A stretch of DNA of 9,673 bases. It comes from an uncultured Treponema sp. (lineage in GTDB: Bacteria > Spirochaetota > Spirochaetia > Treponematales > Treponemataceae). The position numbers and the translations under genes were made by a program. Every line of letters starts with the position of its first letter. The stretch's first letter is position 1. The stretch lies in assembly GCA_934699065.1 (NCBI GenBank), contig CAKUWD010000109.1:1-9673 (forward strand). The letters are read 5' to 3'. The notes beneath the pieces were generated by a model, which had not been told where the DNA came from, ran no database searches, and saw nothing but the letters and a program-made list of their open reading frames with translations. Positions 1 to 6,060 of this stretch are shown piece by piece.

Positions 1-555
1 GTTTATGCTTTCCTGAACAATTCTGAAAATATGTAGTTTTTGTTCAGTTGTGATTTTTGCCAGAAGCTCTGATGCCTCTGCATAAAACTTACATTCAATT
101 TCGCTCGATTCATTTGTGTTTTCGCATAATTCAGAAAGCAGCTGTGTAATGGATGCACTTTCTATTTCGCTTGGAGTAAGGTTTCGTATTATGTTGCGGA
201 TGTTTTTAAGATTCTCTTCTTCAATTTTTTGGATTTTCTGCAGCAGGTTTTTCTGTTCTTCGGAAAGGTCTTTTGATTCATTGAGTTTATGAATGTAGAG
301 GAGGGAAGTTCTGATATCCTGGGTAACTGTGTCGTGCAGGTCGCGGCTTATACGGCTGCGCTCGTTTTCCTGAACCTGTGTAATTGTTTCGGTTACAAGG
401 CGTTCCTTTTTATTCTGCTCTTCAAGGCTTCTGTTTTTATCTTTGTTTTTGATATATGAAAGAAGAAGGAAGATAAAGGTAATACAAAGAAACGATATAA
501 TAGAAAGAAGTTCAATAAACTGAAAAACGGCCAGATTTGTTTCAGAAGGATTCAT
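1..555 (-). CDS. Sensor histidine kinase, HisKA_3 (NarX/DegS-like) family, C-terminal part cut by window edge
   Basis: About 185 N-terminal residues are visible; the frame runs off the left edge. Residues about 8-35 form one hydrophobic segment (FIELLSIISFLCITFIFLLL), so the protein is probably anchored in the inner membrane with almost no external sensor domain. A charged helical linker (about 36-64) leads into the dimerisation/phosphoacceptor helix ENERSRISRDLHDTVTQD, with H74 as the likely phosphorylated histidine. The start of the ATP-binding domain is visible at the edge as HIFRIVQESIN (about 175-185), matching the N-box of this family. The rest of the ATPase domain is outside the window. 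The ATG at 555 lies 18 nt after the response regulator stop, in the same frame, with no clear Shine-Dalgarno sequence, so translation is probably coupled to the upstream gene. The signal sensed cannot be told from sequence. The family call is firm; the role is inferred. Confidence 0.9.
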   Translation of the reverse strand, partial: MNPSETNLAVFQFIELLSIISFLCITFIFLLLSYIKNKDKNRSLEEQNKKERLVTETITQVQENERSRISRDLHDTVTQDIRTSLLYIHKLNESKDLSEEQKNLLQKIQKIEEENLKNIRNIIRNLTPSEIESASITQLLSELCENTNESSEIECKFYAEASELLAKITTEQKLHIFRIVQESIN

Positions 556-573
556 GATTCTATTTTGACAAAA

Positions 574-1200
574 TCAGGTCAGTTTTTCAAGCAAGCTGTT
601 CCGGTCTCGGCAACCTATTTTGTCATAAATCAGACTGATATAGTTTTCAAGAGTTGACATCTTGATCTGGAGTTTTGCTGCAATTTCTTCGTTTGGAAAT
701 CCATCCTGAATCAGTTTTACAACCTGCATTTCTCTTTTTGTGAGTACAGAAAAAAGAGAGGCCATTTCCATGAATGCACTGACAAGATCCGGCTGAACAA
801 AAGACTTTCCTTCAGCAACTGTATAAATTGCATCAAGCAGCATTTTTTCATCACTTAATTTAGAAACAAAGCCCTTTGCTCCAACGTCTGAACTCATGGC
901 ACGCTCAATAAGAGCTCCTGAATCGTGGCTGGAAAAAATGACACTGGGAACGCCAGCCCTTGCAAGAAGTCTTACAGCTTCAAAACCTCTGAATGCATTT
1001 TCATCATTTCCTTTAATCTGAATATCTACGACAGCAACAATCTGATCTTCTTTTGAGTCGTCGATTTTTTTTATGATGGCAGGCATTTCTTCAATGCTTT
1101 CTGCCTCGGCAAAAATAGTCCAGTCTGAGTTTTCTGCAATGTAGGAAGAAATGCCTTTTCGAAGCATCTTATGGTCATCAATCAAAATCAGTTTTTTCAT
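574..1200 (-). CDS. Two-component response regulator, NarL/FixJ family (receiver plus LuxR-type HTH)
   Basis: A 208-residue DNA-binding response regulator of normal family length. The receiver domain covers about residues 1-120. The acidic pocket is D8-D9 (LILIDDH), the phosphoacceptor is D59 (VAVVDIQ), the conserved Ser/Thr is at 90-91 (IFSSHD), and the conserved lysine is K114 (GFVSK). Residues about 150-205 are a LuxR-type helix-turn-helix starting LTKREMQVVKLIQDG, with recognition-helix region STLENYISLIYDKIG. It would be phosphorylated by the kinase encoded 18 nt downstream and then dimerise on DNA. The order regulator-then-kinase and the close spacing indicate one transcript. The gene is divergent from lysS. 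No Shine-Dalgarno sequence precedes the ATG at 1200; a -10-like TATACT ends 7 nt upstream. The target genes are unknown. Confidence 0.95.
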   Translation of the reverse strand: MKKLILIDDHKMLRKGISSYIAENSDWTIFAEAESIEEMPAIIKKIDDSKEDQIVAVVDIQIKGNDENAFRGFEAVRLLARAGVPSVIFSSHDSGALIERAMSSDVGAKGFVSKLSDEKMLLDAIYTVAEGKSFVQPDLVSAFMEMASLFSVLTKREMQVVKLIQDGFPNEEIAAKLQIKMSTLENYISLIYDKIGCRDRNSLLEKLT

Positions 1201-1207
1201 AGTTAAG

Positions 1208-1236
1208 AGTATAACATGAACAGGGTAATTTGTGGC
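1208..1236 (-). promoter_or_regulatory. Candidate promoter of the response regulator-kinase operon
   Basis: On the minus strand TATACT (1213-1208) is a 5/6 match to the -10 consensus. A 17-nt spacer separates it from a poor -35 (GCCACA, 1236-1231, 3/6). The -10 ends 7 nt before the ATG at 1200, which places the transcript start at or next to the start codon. The weak -35 would fit activator dependence. No transcript data support this; it rests on pattern only. Confidence 0.45.
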
Positions 1237-1259
1237 TAGATGAAAGTCATAAAAAACGA

Positions 1260-1273
1260 ATGAGTTAACTCAT
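1260..1273. promoter_or_regulatory. 14-bp perfect palindrome, candidate operator
   Basis: ATGAGTTAACTCAT is a perfect two-fold palindrome in the 166-bp divergent region. It lies 15 bp upstream of the lysS -35 (1289) and is centred about 66 bp upstream of the predicted regulator transcript start. The position suits an activator or autoregulatory site for the two-component regulator. The protein that binds it is unknown. Confidence 0.4.
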
Positions 1274-1288
1274 ATAAAGATTTTATTT

Positions 1289-1317
1289 TTGACGCAGGCG
1301 GACAATTTGCTTATATA
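1289..1317 (+). promoter_or_regulatory. Candidate upstream lysS promoter
   Basis: TTGACG (1289-1294, 5/6 to the -35 consensus) is followed by a 17-nt spacer and TATATA (1312-1317, 4/6 to the -10). It would give a leader of about 42 nt before the lysS ATG. That leader has no visible Shine-Dalgarno sequence. Confidence 0.45.
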
Positions 1318-1329
1318 AACTCAAACTAC

Positions 1330-1358
1330 TTCCTACATATTCATTTTTTTACTATAAT
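1330..1358 (+). promoter_or_regulatory. Candidate proximal lysS promoter, leaderless type
   Basis: A perfect TATAAT -10 lies at 1353-1358, only 8 nt before the ATG at 1367. The matching -35 position (TTCCTA, 1330-1335, 17-nt spacer) is weak (3/6). Initiation 6-8 nt after the -10 would start the mRNA at or within two bases of the start codon. Sequence before the ATG has no purine-rich ribosome-binding motif. Confidence 0.5.
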
Positions 1359-1366
1359 ATAGCGCT

Positions 1367-2998
1367 ATGAGTAACAATAACGAAAATCAGAATGAAAAGA
1401 GAGATCCATTGCTCTGTCACTGGGCAGATCAGATGGCTAATCAGATTATCCGCGAAAAGGGAGATCTGGATTCATACACCTGTGCTTCAGGTATTACACC
1501 TTCTGGAACAGTTCACCTTGGAAACTTCCGCGAAATCATTACAGTAGACCTGGTAGTTCGCGCCCTTCGCGACCGCGGTAAGAAAGTCCGCTTTATTTAT
1601 TCATGGGACGATTACGATGTATTCCGTAAAGTTCCTGCTAACATGCCTGACCCTGAAATCCTTGAAAAATATCTTCGCTATCCTATTACCGAAGTACCTG
1701 ATACAACAGGCCGCAACGAAAATTATGCCCGCCACCACGAGGTTGATATTGAAACTCAGCTTCCACGCGTAGGCATTCAGCCGGAATTCCTTTATCAGGC
1801 AAGCCGCTACCGTGCAAACCGCTATGCAGAAGGAATGCGCAAGGCTATGCAGAATCGCGATGTAATCAAGGAATGTCTTAACGAATACCGCGATGATGCT
1901 CACAAAATGAAGCCGGAAGATGTTTACTGGCCTGTTGCAATTTTCTGCGGTAAGTGCCAGAAAGATACAACTGAAATTACAGACTACGACGGCGAATATG
2001 GAATCACTTATAAGTGTGAATGTGGTAACTGCGAAACTGCAGATATCCGTACTTTCAAAGGAGCAAAGCTTGGCTGGCGTGTAGACTGGCCAATGCGCTG
2101 GAACGAAGAAAAGGTAGTATTCGAGCCGGGTGGAAAAGACCACATCAGTCCTGGCGGAAGCTACGATACTGCAAAACTCGTAAGTAAGCGTATTTACGGC
2201 TGGGATGCTCCAGTTACAATGCGTTATGACTTTGTAAATCTTAAAGGTGTTCCTGGTAAGATGTCTTCATCAAAGGGTAAGGTAATTGCTTTGCCAGATG
2301 CTCTGGATGTTTATCAGGCAGAAGTTCTCCGCTACCTTTTTGCGGGAACAAGACCTAACACAGAATTTGCAATCAGCTTTGATATGGATGTTCTCAAGGT
2401 TTATGAAGACTACGACAAGACAGAGCGTATTGTTTACGGAATAGATAAGGCAAAATCTGATGACCACTTCAACAAGGAAAAGCGTATTTATATGCTGAGC
2501 CAGATTGACGGAAAGATTCCGGAAAGTATGCCATATCAGATTACAATCCGCCAGCTTACAACATTGCTCCAGATTTACTCTGGTGATATTGATGCTGTAA
2601 TTAAGGCTCTCGGTGATGTAAAACCTGAACAGGAAGAGCGCCTCCGCCGCCGAATTGAATGTGCCTGGTTCTGGGTAAAGCATTCTGCTCCAGACTGTGC
2701 ACCGGACTTCTGTTTTGAACTCCGCAATGACGGCAGCAAGGCTGACTTGAGTGGCGAACTGCTCACAGCAGTTAAGCGTGTTCGCGACGAAGTTCTTCCA
2801 AAACTCGATACTTTCCAGCTGGATAAGGAATGTCAGCAGGCTATGTATGACATTGCAACAGAATGTGGCCTTGAATCAAAGGCTCTCTTTACTGCACTTT
2901 ATCAGGCATTGATTGGAAAAGAGCAGGGCCCACGCCTTGGAAGCTTCTTTAGAATTATTGGTAAAGAACGTCTTGAGAAAATATTGAGTGTATATTAA
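1367..2998 (+). CDS. lysS: Lysyl-tRNA synthetase, class I (archaeal/spirochaetal type)
   Basis: Attaches lysine to tRNA-Lys in the cytoplasm, using ATP. At 543 residues it fits class I LysRS, the Rossmann-fold enzyme of archaea and spirochaetes, rather than the class II enzyme of most bacteria. The HIGH motif appears as HLGN (residues 50-53, context TPSGTVHLGNFREI), and the KMSKS loop as KMSSSKG (298-304, in GVPGKMSSSKG). Between them are two cysteine clusters, CGKC (194-197) and CECGNC (217-222), that probably bind zinc. The C-terminal part (about 370-543) is the helical anticodon-binding region. The ATG at 1367 is chosen because it gives a normal N-terminus and follows the proximal promoter; no Shine-Dalgarno sequence is present. 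Both flanking transcription units look separate from it. The symbol lysK is also used for this class. Confidence 0.97.
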   Translation: MSNNNENQNEKRDPLLCHWADQMANQIIREKGDLDSYTCASGITPSGTVHLGNFREIITVDLVVRALRDRGKKVRFIYSWDDYDVFRKVPANMPDPEILEKYLRYPITEVPDTTGRNENYARHHEVDIETQLPRVGIQPEFLYQASRYRANRYAEGMRKAMQNRDVIKECLNEYRDDAHKMKPEDVYWPVAIFCGKCQKDTTEITDYDGEYGITYKCECGNCETADIRTFKGAKLGWRVDWPMRWNEEKVVFEPGGKDHISPGGSYDTAKLVSKRIYGWDAPVTMRYDFVNLKGVPGKMSSSKGKVIALPDALDVYQAEVLRYLFAGTRPNTEFAISFDMDVLKVYEDYDKTERIVYGIDKAKSDDHFNKEKRIYMLSQIDGKIPESMPYQITIRQLTTLLQIYSGDIDAVIKALGDVKPEQEERLRRRIECAWFWVKHSAPDCAPDFCFELRNDGSKADLSGELLTAVKRVRDEVLPKLDTFQLDKECQQAMYDIATECGLESKALFTALYQALIGKEQGPRLGSFFRIIGKERLEKILSVY

Positions 2999-3013
2999 GT
3001 GATTTAAAATCAC
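2999..3013. repeat. Palindrome directly after the lysS stop
   Basis: GTGATTT-A-AAATCAC is a perfect 7-bp inverted repeat around one base, starting at the first base after the lysS stop. Its right arm shares TCAC with the next inverted repeat (3010-3026), so the two could not both fold in one RNA. The GTGA-N7-TCAC spacing differs from the N6 of classical CRP sites. Confidence 0.5.
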
Positions 3014-3030
3014 ACGGTCCGTGTGACTTT
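3006..3030 (+). terminator. Candidate lysS terminator hairpin with weak U tract
   Basis: TCACACGG (3010-3017) and CCGTGTGA (3019-3026) are perfect inverted arms around one base. As RNA they form a stem of at least 7 bp with a 3-nt loop, and AAA (3006-3008) can pair with TTT (3028-3030) below one mismatch. It starts 12 nt after the lysS stop codon. The following tract, CTTTGTTAC, is poor in U, so termination may be partial, or the palindrome may instead be a protein-binding site. Confidence 0.45.
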
Positions 3031-3048
3031 GTTACAATCATAAACAAC

Positions 3049-3076
3049 TTGAATTTTCAGAATCCTATGTTAAAAT
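3049..3076 (+). promoter_or_regulatory. Candidate promoter of the chemoreceptor gene
   Basis: TTGAAT (3049-3054) is followed by a 16-nt spacer and TAAAAT (3071-3076). The predicted start near 3083 gives a leader of about 17 nt containing AGGA (3086-3089), 10 nt before the ATG. The -10 sits in the loop of the inverted repeat at 3061-3091. Confidence 0.5.
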
Positions 3077-3091
3077 GGTTAGCATAGGATT
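3061..3091 (+). promoter_or_regulatory. Inverted repeat followed by T tract, overlapping chemoreceptor promoter and ribosome-binding site
   Basis: AATCCTATG (3061-3069) and CATAGGATT (3083-3091) are perfect 9-bp arms separated by 13 nt and followed by TTTT (3092-3095). A transcript reading through from lysS would form a terminator-like hairpin with the AGGA ribosome-binding site buried in its right arm. A transcript starting near 3083 would lack the left arm and keep the site free. Confidence 0.45.
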
Positions 3092-3099
3092 TTTTATTT

Positions 3100-5238
3100 A
3101 TGAAACTGAACCGCAAATTCTCTTTTATCATTCTTTTTACTATAGTACAGTCATGTGTTTTAACCGTTTTTTCAATAATTAATCTTAAAAGCATTCAAAA
3201 TATAAAAGATTATCAGAATATGGAAACTAAAACTGAAGCCCAGCTTAGTACCATTATTGACTACCTCGAAAGAATGGATTACTGGGATTTTGATATTGGA
3301 AATGCCTATTCTGCTTTTGAAGAAAAAAAAGTTGAGATTTCAAAATCTTTTGCATATCTTACTGAAAATCCTATAGTTAATGAATTTCCAGAAGCATTTA
3401 CGAATAACCTTAAACAGGTAAAATTAACCTGGCAGCTTATAGAAGATGGCCTTAATCCTATAGAAGATATACTCCGTACAATGGAGACAATAAAAATAAA
3501 TGCAGGTGCCCTTTCGAATATCAAAAATTATGGTATAAGAGAGTCGGCAAAACTTTATACCAGCGACGCTGTGGTACAGGATCTTCTTTCAATGACAGAA
3601 GAAGCACATCAGCAGCTTAGAAAAATCCGACTTCTTTATGTACAGCTTATGTCACTCAATCAAAAATCTTCTGTGATGATTGATGAAGTTATGAGCAGCA
3701 TCGAAAGCCGCTTTATTTCGATTGCGATTATTTTTGCTGTTATTACTACAATAGTTCTTTCGATTCTGATTCTTATTGTTACTACACGTGTTTCTAAGAG
3801 AATTGTAAAAGTTCGAAATATAACTACAACTCTTGCCGAAAAAGATTTTACTGTAAGTATGAATCCTGAAGGAAGTGATGAAATGTGGTTGTTGATGTCA
3901 AATATCAATAACATGGTTAATCAGATAAATGGCTTTTTCAAACTTGTAAAATCAACTGCTAAAAAGGCTCTCCTTGCAGAATCTTCAATTAATGAATCAG
4001 CTGGAAGAACTGCAGAAGCTACTTCTATGATTGATACAAATATTGATGATATTAATAAAAAGTTTTCTGAAGCAGTTTCGGTAATCAACAGTACTATTGG
4101 CGTAATTGCAGAAATGAATCTTCATGTTGATACTCTTGTTCAGAGTAATTCTTCGCAGACGGCAGCTATTGAAAATAGTAATTCGGCTGTAAATGAAGTT
4201 GTAACTACACTTGAATACATCAGTAAGATGGCAGAAGAGCGTGTACGAAATGCAGAAGAAATGCATACTTATGTTGCAGATGGTGATGACAAGATTTCTG
4301 CAACTAATGAAATTTTAAATAAGGTTGCACAACAGCTCGATGAAGTTTATGAAGTTGTAACAATTATCAATAACGTTGCAGAACAGACAAACCTTCTTTC
4401 TATGAACGCTGCAATTGAGTCTGCCCATGCAGGCGAAGCAGGTAAGGGCTTTGGTGTAGTTGCTGAGGAAATCAGGTCTCTGGCTGAGGAAACTGCTGAA
4501 AACGCAGATAAGATTTCTAAGGTAGTAAATACAATTGTTGATGCTGTAGAAACTGCAAATACTTCGAGTCAGTCAGCATTTGAAGCATTTGAAAAGGTAA
4601 GTTCACATGCAGATCAAATTGTAGGATCTTTGCAGGAAATTACCGGCGGAATTGGAAAAATTGATACACAGATGCAGCAGATTAAGAAGCGAAGTGAAGA
4701 GACTTCTACTGCTGCTGATGAAATGAACCGTTACTGTATTCAGCTTGCAGATAAGCAGAAACAGGTTTCTTTCAAAGTTGATAACATGAATGATGTATTC
4801 TTTAATGCAATGAGTTCTTTGCATAAAATTAAGGAAGAAACTGCAGATATTGTAAGTAAGATGAGAAACGTTAGTTCTTCAAGTGATGAAAGCTTCAGAA
4901 ATCTTACTGAACTTAAGAACGTACTTGAGGAATTTAAAACCGGCGAAAGTTCTGAGAATGAAGAAGTTGAAAATACTCTTGAAAACAATTCGGGAACAGA
5001 AAAAATTTCTGATGTCTTAAACAAAGGTAATGAAATTGGTGAACTTCGCGAAGAAGAGACAGGTACTGCTTCAGATAAAAAGACCGAAGAAAAAAAATAT
5101 TCAAGTCCTACACTTGCTGAAATTGATGCTAAGCTGAATGAGCTTGCTATTACCGGCGGTTTTGGAATTACAGGTGATGATGCAGAATCTTATGAACTTA
5201 CTGAGATTGAAGAAATTTCTGATAATGAGATAGTATAA
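3100..5238 (+). CDS. Methyl-accepting chemotaxis protein (membrane chemoreceptor)
   Basis: A 712-residue chemoreceptor that would relay an external stimulus to CheA/CheW and the flagellar motors. Transmembrane helix 1 is at about residues 7-27 and helix 2 at about 206-228. Between them lies a mainly helical periplasmic domain of about 175 residues resembling a four-helix bundle; I recognise no specific ligand-binding family. A HAMP domain follows (about 229-285), then a long helical signalling domain with the conserved hairpin tip EQTNLLSMNAAIESAHAGEA (428-447), continuing GKGFGVVAEEIRSLAEE. Beyond about residue 620 the tail is acidic and low-complexity, about 90 residues, ending EISDNEIV; there is no NWETF-like CheR/CheB docking pentapeptide. 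A weak AGGA ribosome-binding site supports the ATG at 3100. The gene stands alone, and its stop is 3 bp from that of the convergent permease gene. The stimulus is unknown. Confidence 0.95.
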   Translation: MKLNRKFSFIILFTIVQSCVLTVFSIINLKSIQNIKDYQNMETKTEAQLSTIIDYLERMDYWDFDIGNAYSAFEEKKVEISKSFAYLTENPIVNEFPEAFTNNLKQVKLTWQLIEDGLNPIEDILRTMETIKINAGALSNIKNYGIRESAKLYTSDAVVQDLLSMTEEAHQQLRKIRLLYVQLMSLNQKSSVMIDEVMSSIESRFISIAIIFAVITTIVLSILILIVTTRVSKRIVKVRNITTTLAEKDFTVSMNPEGSDEMWLLMSNINNMVNQINGFFKLVKSTAKKALLAESSINESAGRTAEATSMIDTNIDDINKKFSEAVSVINSTIGVIAEMNLHVDTLVQSNSSQTAAIENSNSAVNEVVTTLEYISKMAEERVRNAEEMHTYVADGDDKISATNEILNKVAQQLDEVYEVVTIINNVAEQTNLLSMNAAIESAHAGEAGKGFGVVAEEIRSLAEETAENADKISKVVNTIVDAVETANTSSQSAFEAFEKVSSHADQIVGSLQEITGGIGKIDTQMQQIKKRSEETSTAADEMNRYCIQLADKQKQVSFKVDNMNDVFFNAMSSLHKIKEETADIVSKMRNVSSSSDESFRNLTELKNVLEEFKTGESSENEEVENTLENNSGTEKISDVLNKGNEIGELREEETGTASDKKTEEKKYSSPTLAEIDAKLNELAITGGFGITGDDAESYELTEIEEISDNEIV
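5090..5116 (-). terminator. Weak candidate terminator of the importer operon, inside the chemoreceptor gene
   Basis: On the minus strand CAAGT-GTAGG-ACTTG (5116-5102) forms a 5-bp stem, followed 4 nt later by eight T (5097-5090). It lies about 130 nt beyond the stop of the last permease gene. The stem is short and not GC-rich, and the T run is antisense to lysine codons, so this may be coincidence. No better terminator is seen for this operon. Confidence 0.25.
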
Positions 5239-5241
5239 TAG

Positions 5242-6060
5242 TTATTTTGCCAGAATCAGAATAAGAGAAACAAGATAAGGCAGAGAAATCAAAAATGATG
5301 ATGGAATGCCTGGAATATAGTTCTGAATGTTTGCTGCAAGCAAATCTGCAAAACAGAAGATGAGAACCGCTGCTACAATACGCAGCGGCTTTTTTTTGCC
5401 TAGAAAAACTGCGGCTAATGCCATCCAGCCACGACCACTGGAGATATTTGGAACAAATGAAGAAAGTCTGATTGCAAGTAAAATGCCTGCAAGAGAACCG
5501 TAGAGTGCAGACAGGCACCAGGAAAGGCTTTTGATGTTTCCGGGATTTACACCTTTAGCTTTTAGTACATCCGCATCGCTTCCCGCAATCCTGACATAAA
5601 GCCCGTGGCGGCTGTACTTTAAAAAAATCACCGCCATCGCTACAAAGCCCGCCCCACAACAAACTGCCGCCGCGCGCGCCGTTCCCACAGAAAACTTAAA
5701 GAGATCGGCCGCAAGAACTCCGCGAGTTCCAAAAAATGCCCAGGACAAGCAGGAAGTAAGAGCTCCAAATAAAAGGTTCATTGCAATTGCGGCAATAAAA
5801 CGGTTAGCTTTTCCGAGTTCGACCACTGCCGAGAATACAAGTGTTATTATTACAGCACCGAGGCAGGTCAGTATTGCTCCTGCCAGCGGAGAGCCTGTAG
5901 TTACGGTAAATGTATAGAAGAGAAATGCAGAAAAGGAAACTAGTCCGTCCAAAAAGAGAGCAAGACAGCCTGCGAATTCGGAGAACAGAGCTCCCAGCGA
6001 GCAGAGAATAAGAGGGCAGGAATAGGCGAGGGCAGAAATTGTTGATGTGAGAAAAGTCAT
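5242..6060 (-). CDS. ABC importer permease, BPD_transp_2 family (BMP/Rfu-type, second permease)
   Basis: A 272-residue, strongly hydrophobic inner-membrane protein, likely one half of the translocation channel. Family features include SLGALFSEFAG near the N-terminus and the C-terminal block AGSDADVLKAKGVNPGNIKS, followed by LAGILLAIRLSSF and SSGRGWMALAAVFLGKKKPL. These match the conserved AxG...A...GI and GRGFIALAAVIFGK pattern of nucleoside/riboflavin-type permeases. It is shorter than the usual length of about 300-320. The family's NIGLEGMM stretch is changed to LALFLDGL (about 33-40), an unusual loss of a conserved motif. The ATG at 6060 overlaps the stop of the upstream permease (ATGA) and has a strong Shine-Dalgarno sequence, GGGGAG (6070-6065). 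It is the last gene of the operon. The channel role is well supported; the substrate is not. Confidence 0.88.
   Translation of the reverse strand: MTFLTSTISALAYSCPLILCSLGALFSEFAGCLALFLDGLVSFSAFLFYTFTVTTGSPLAGAILTCLGAVIITLVFSAVVELGKANRFIAAIAMNLLFGALTSCLSWAFFGTRGVLAADLFKFSVGTARAAAVCCGAGFVAMAVIFLKYSRHGLYVRIAGSDADVLKAKGVNPGNIKSLSWCLSALYGSLAGILLAIRLSSFVPNISSGRGWMALAAVFLGKKKPLRIVAAVLIFCFADLLAANIQNYIPGIPSSFLISLPYLVSLILILAK
5367..5397 (+). terminator. Rho-independent terminator for the chemoreceptor, inside the opposing permease gene
   Basis: CCGCTGC (5367-5373) and GCAGCGG (5382-5388) form a GC-rich 7-bp stem with an 8-nt loop, followed by C and eight T (5390-5397). The form is that of a classical intrinsic terminator reading on the plus strand, about 130 nt after the chemoreceptor stop. 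It is embedded in the permease coding sequence, where the T run is antisense to the lysines of GKKKPL. No terminator exists in the 3-bp gap between the two genes. Confidence 0.65.

Noticed and set aside
1601..2143. 180-codon open frame on the minus strand inside lysS
   Set aside because: It lies wholly within a firmly identified gene, encodes no recognisable domain, and has no promoter or ribosome-binding site; it is a frame shadow.
2999..3013. CRP/FNR-type operator
   Set aside because: GTGA and TCAC are 7 nt apart, not the 6 nt of the classical CRP site, and the flanking bases do not match FNR.
5640..5690. Local GC-rich patches in the permease genes (also near 6355-6390) as signs of transfer
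   Set aside because: The patches are short and encode Ala/Gly/Arg-rich membrane segments, which use GC-rich codons; this alone does not indicate foreign DNA.
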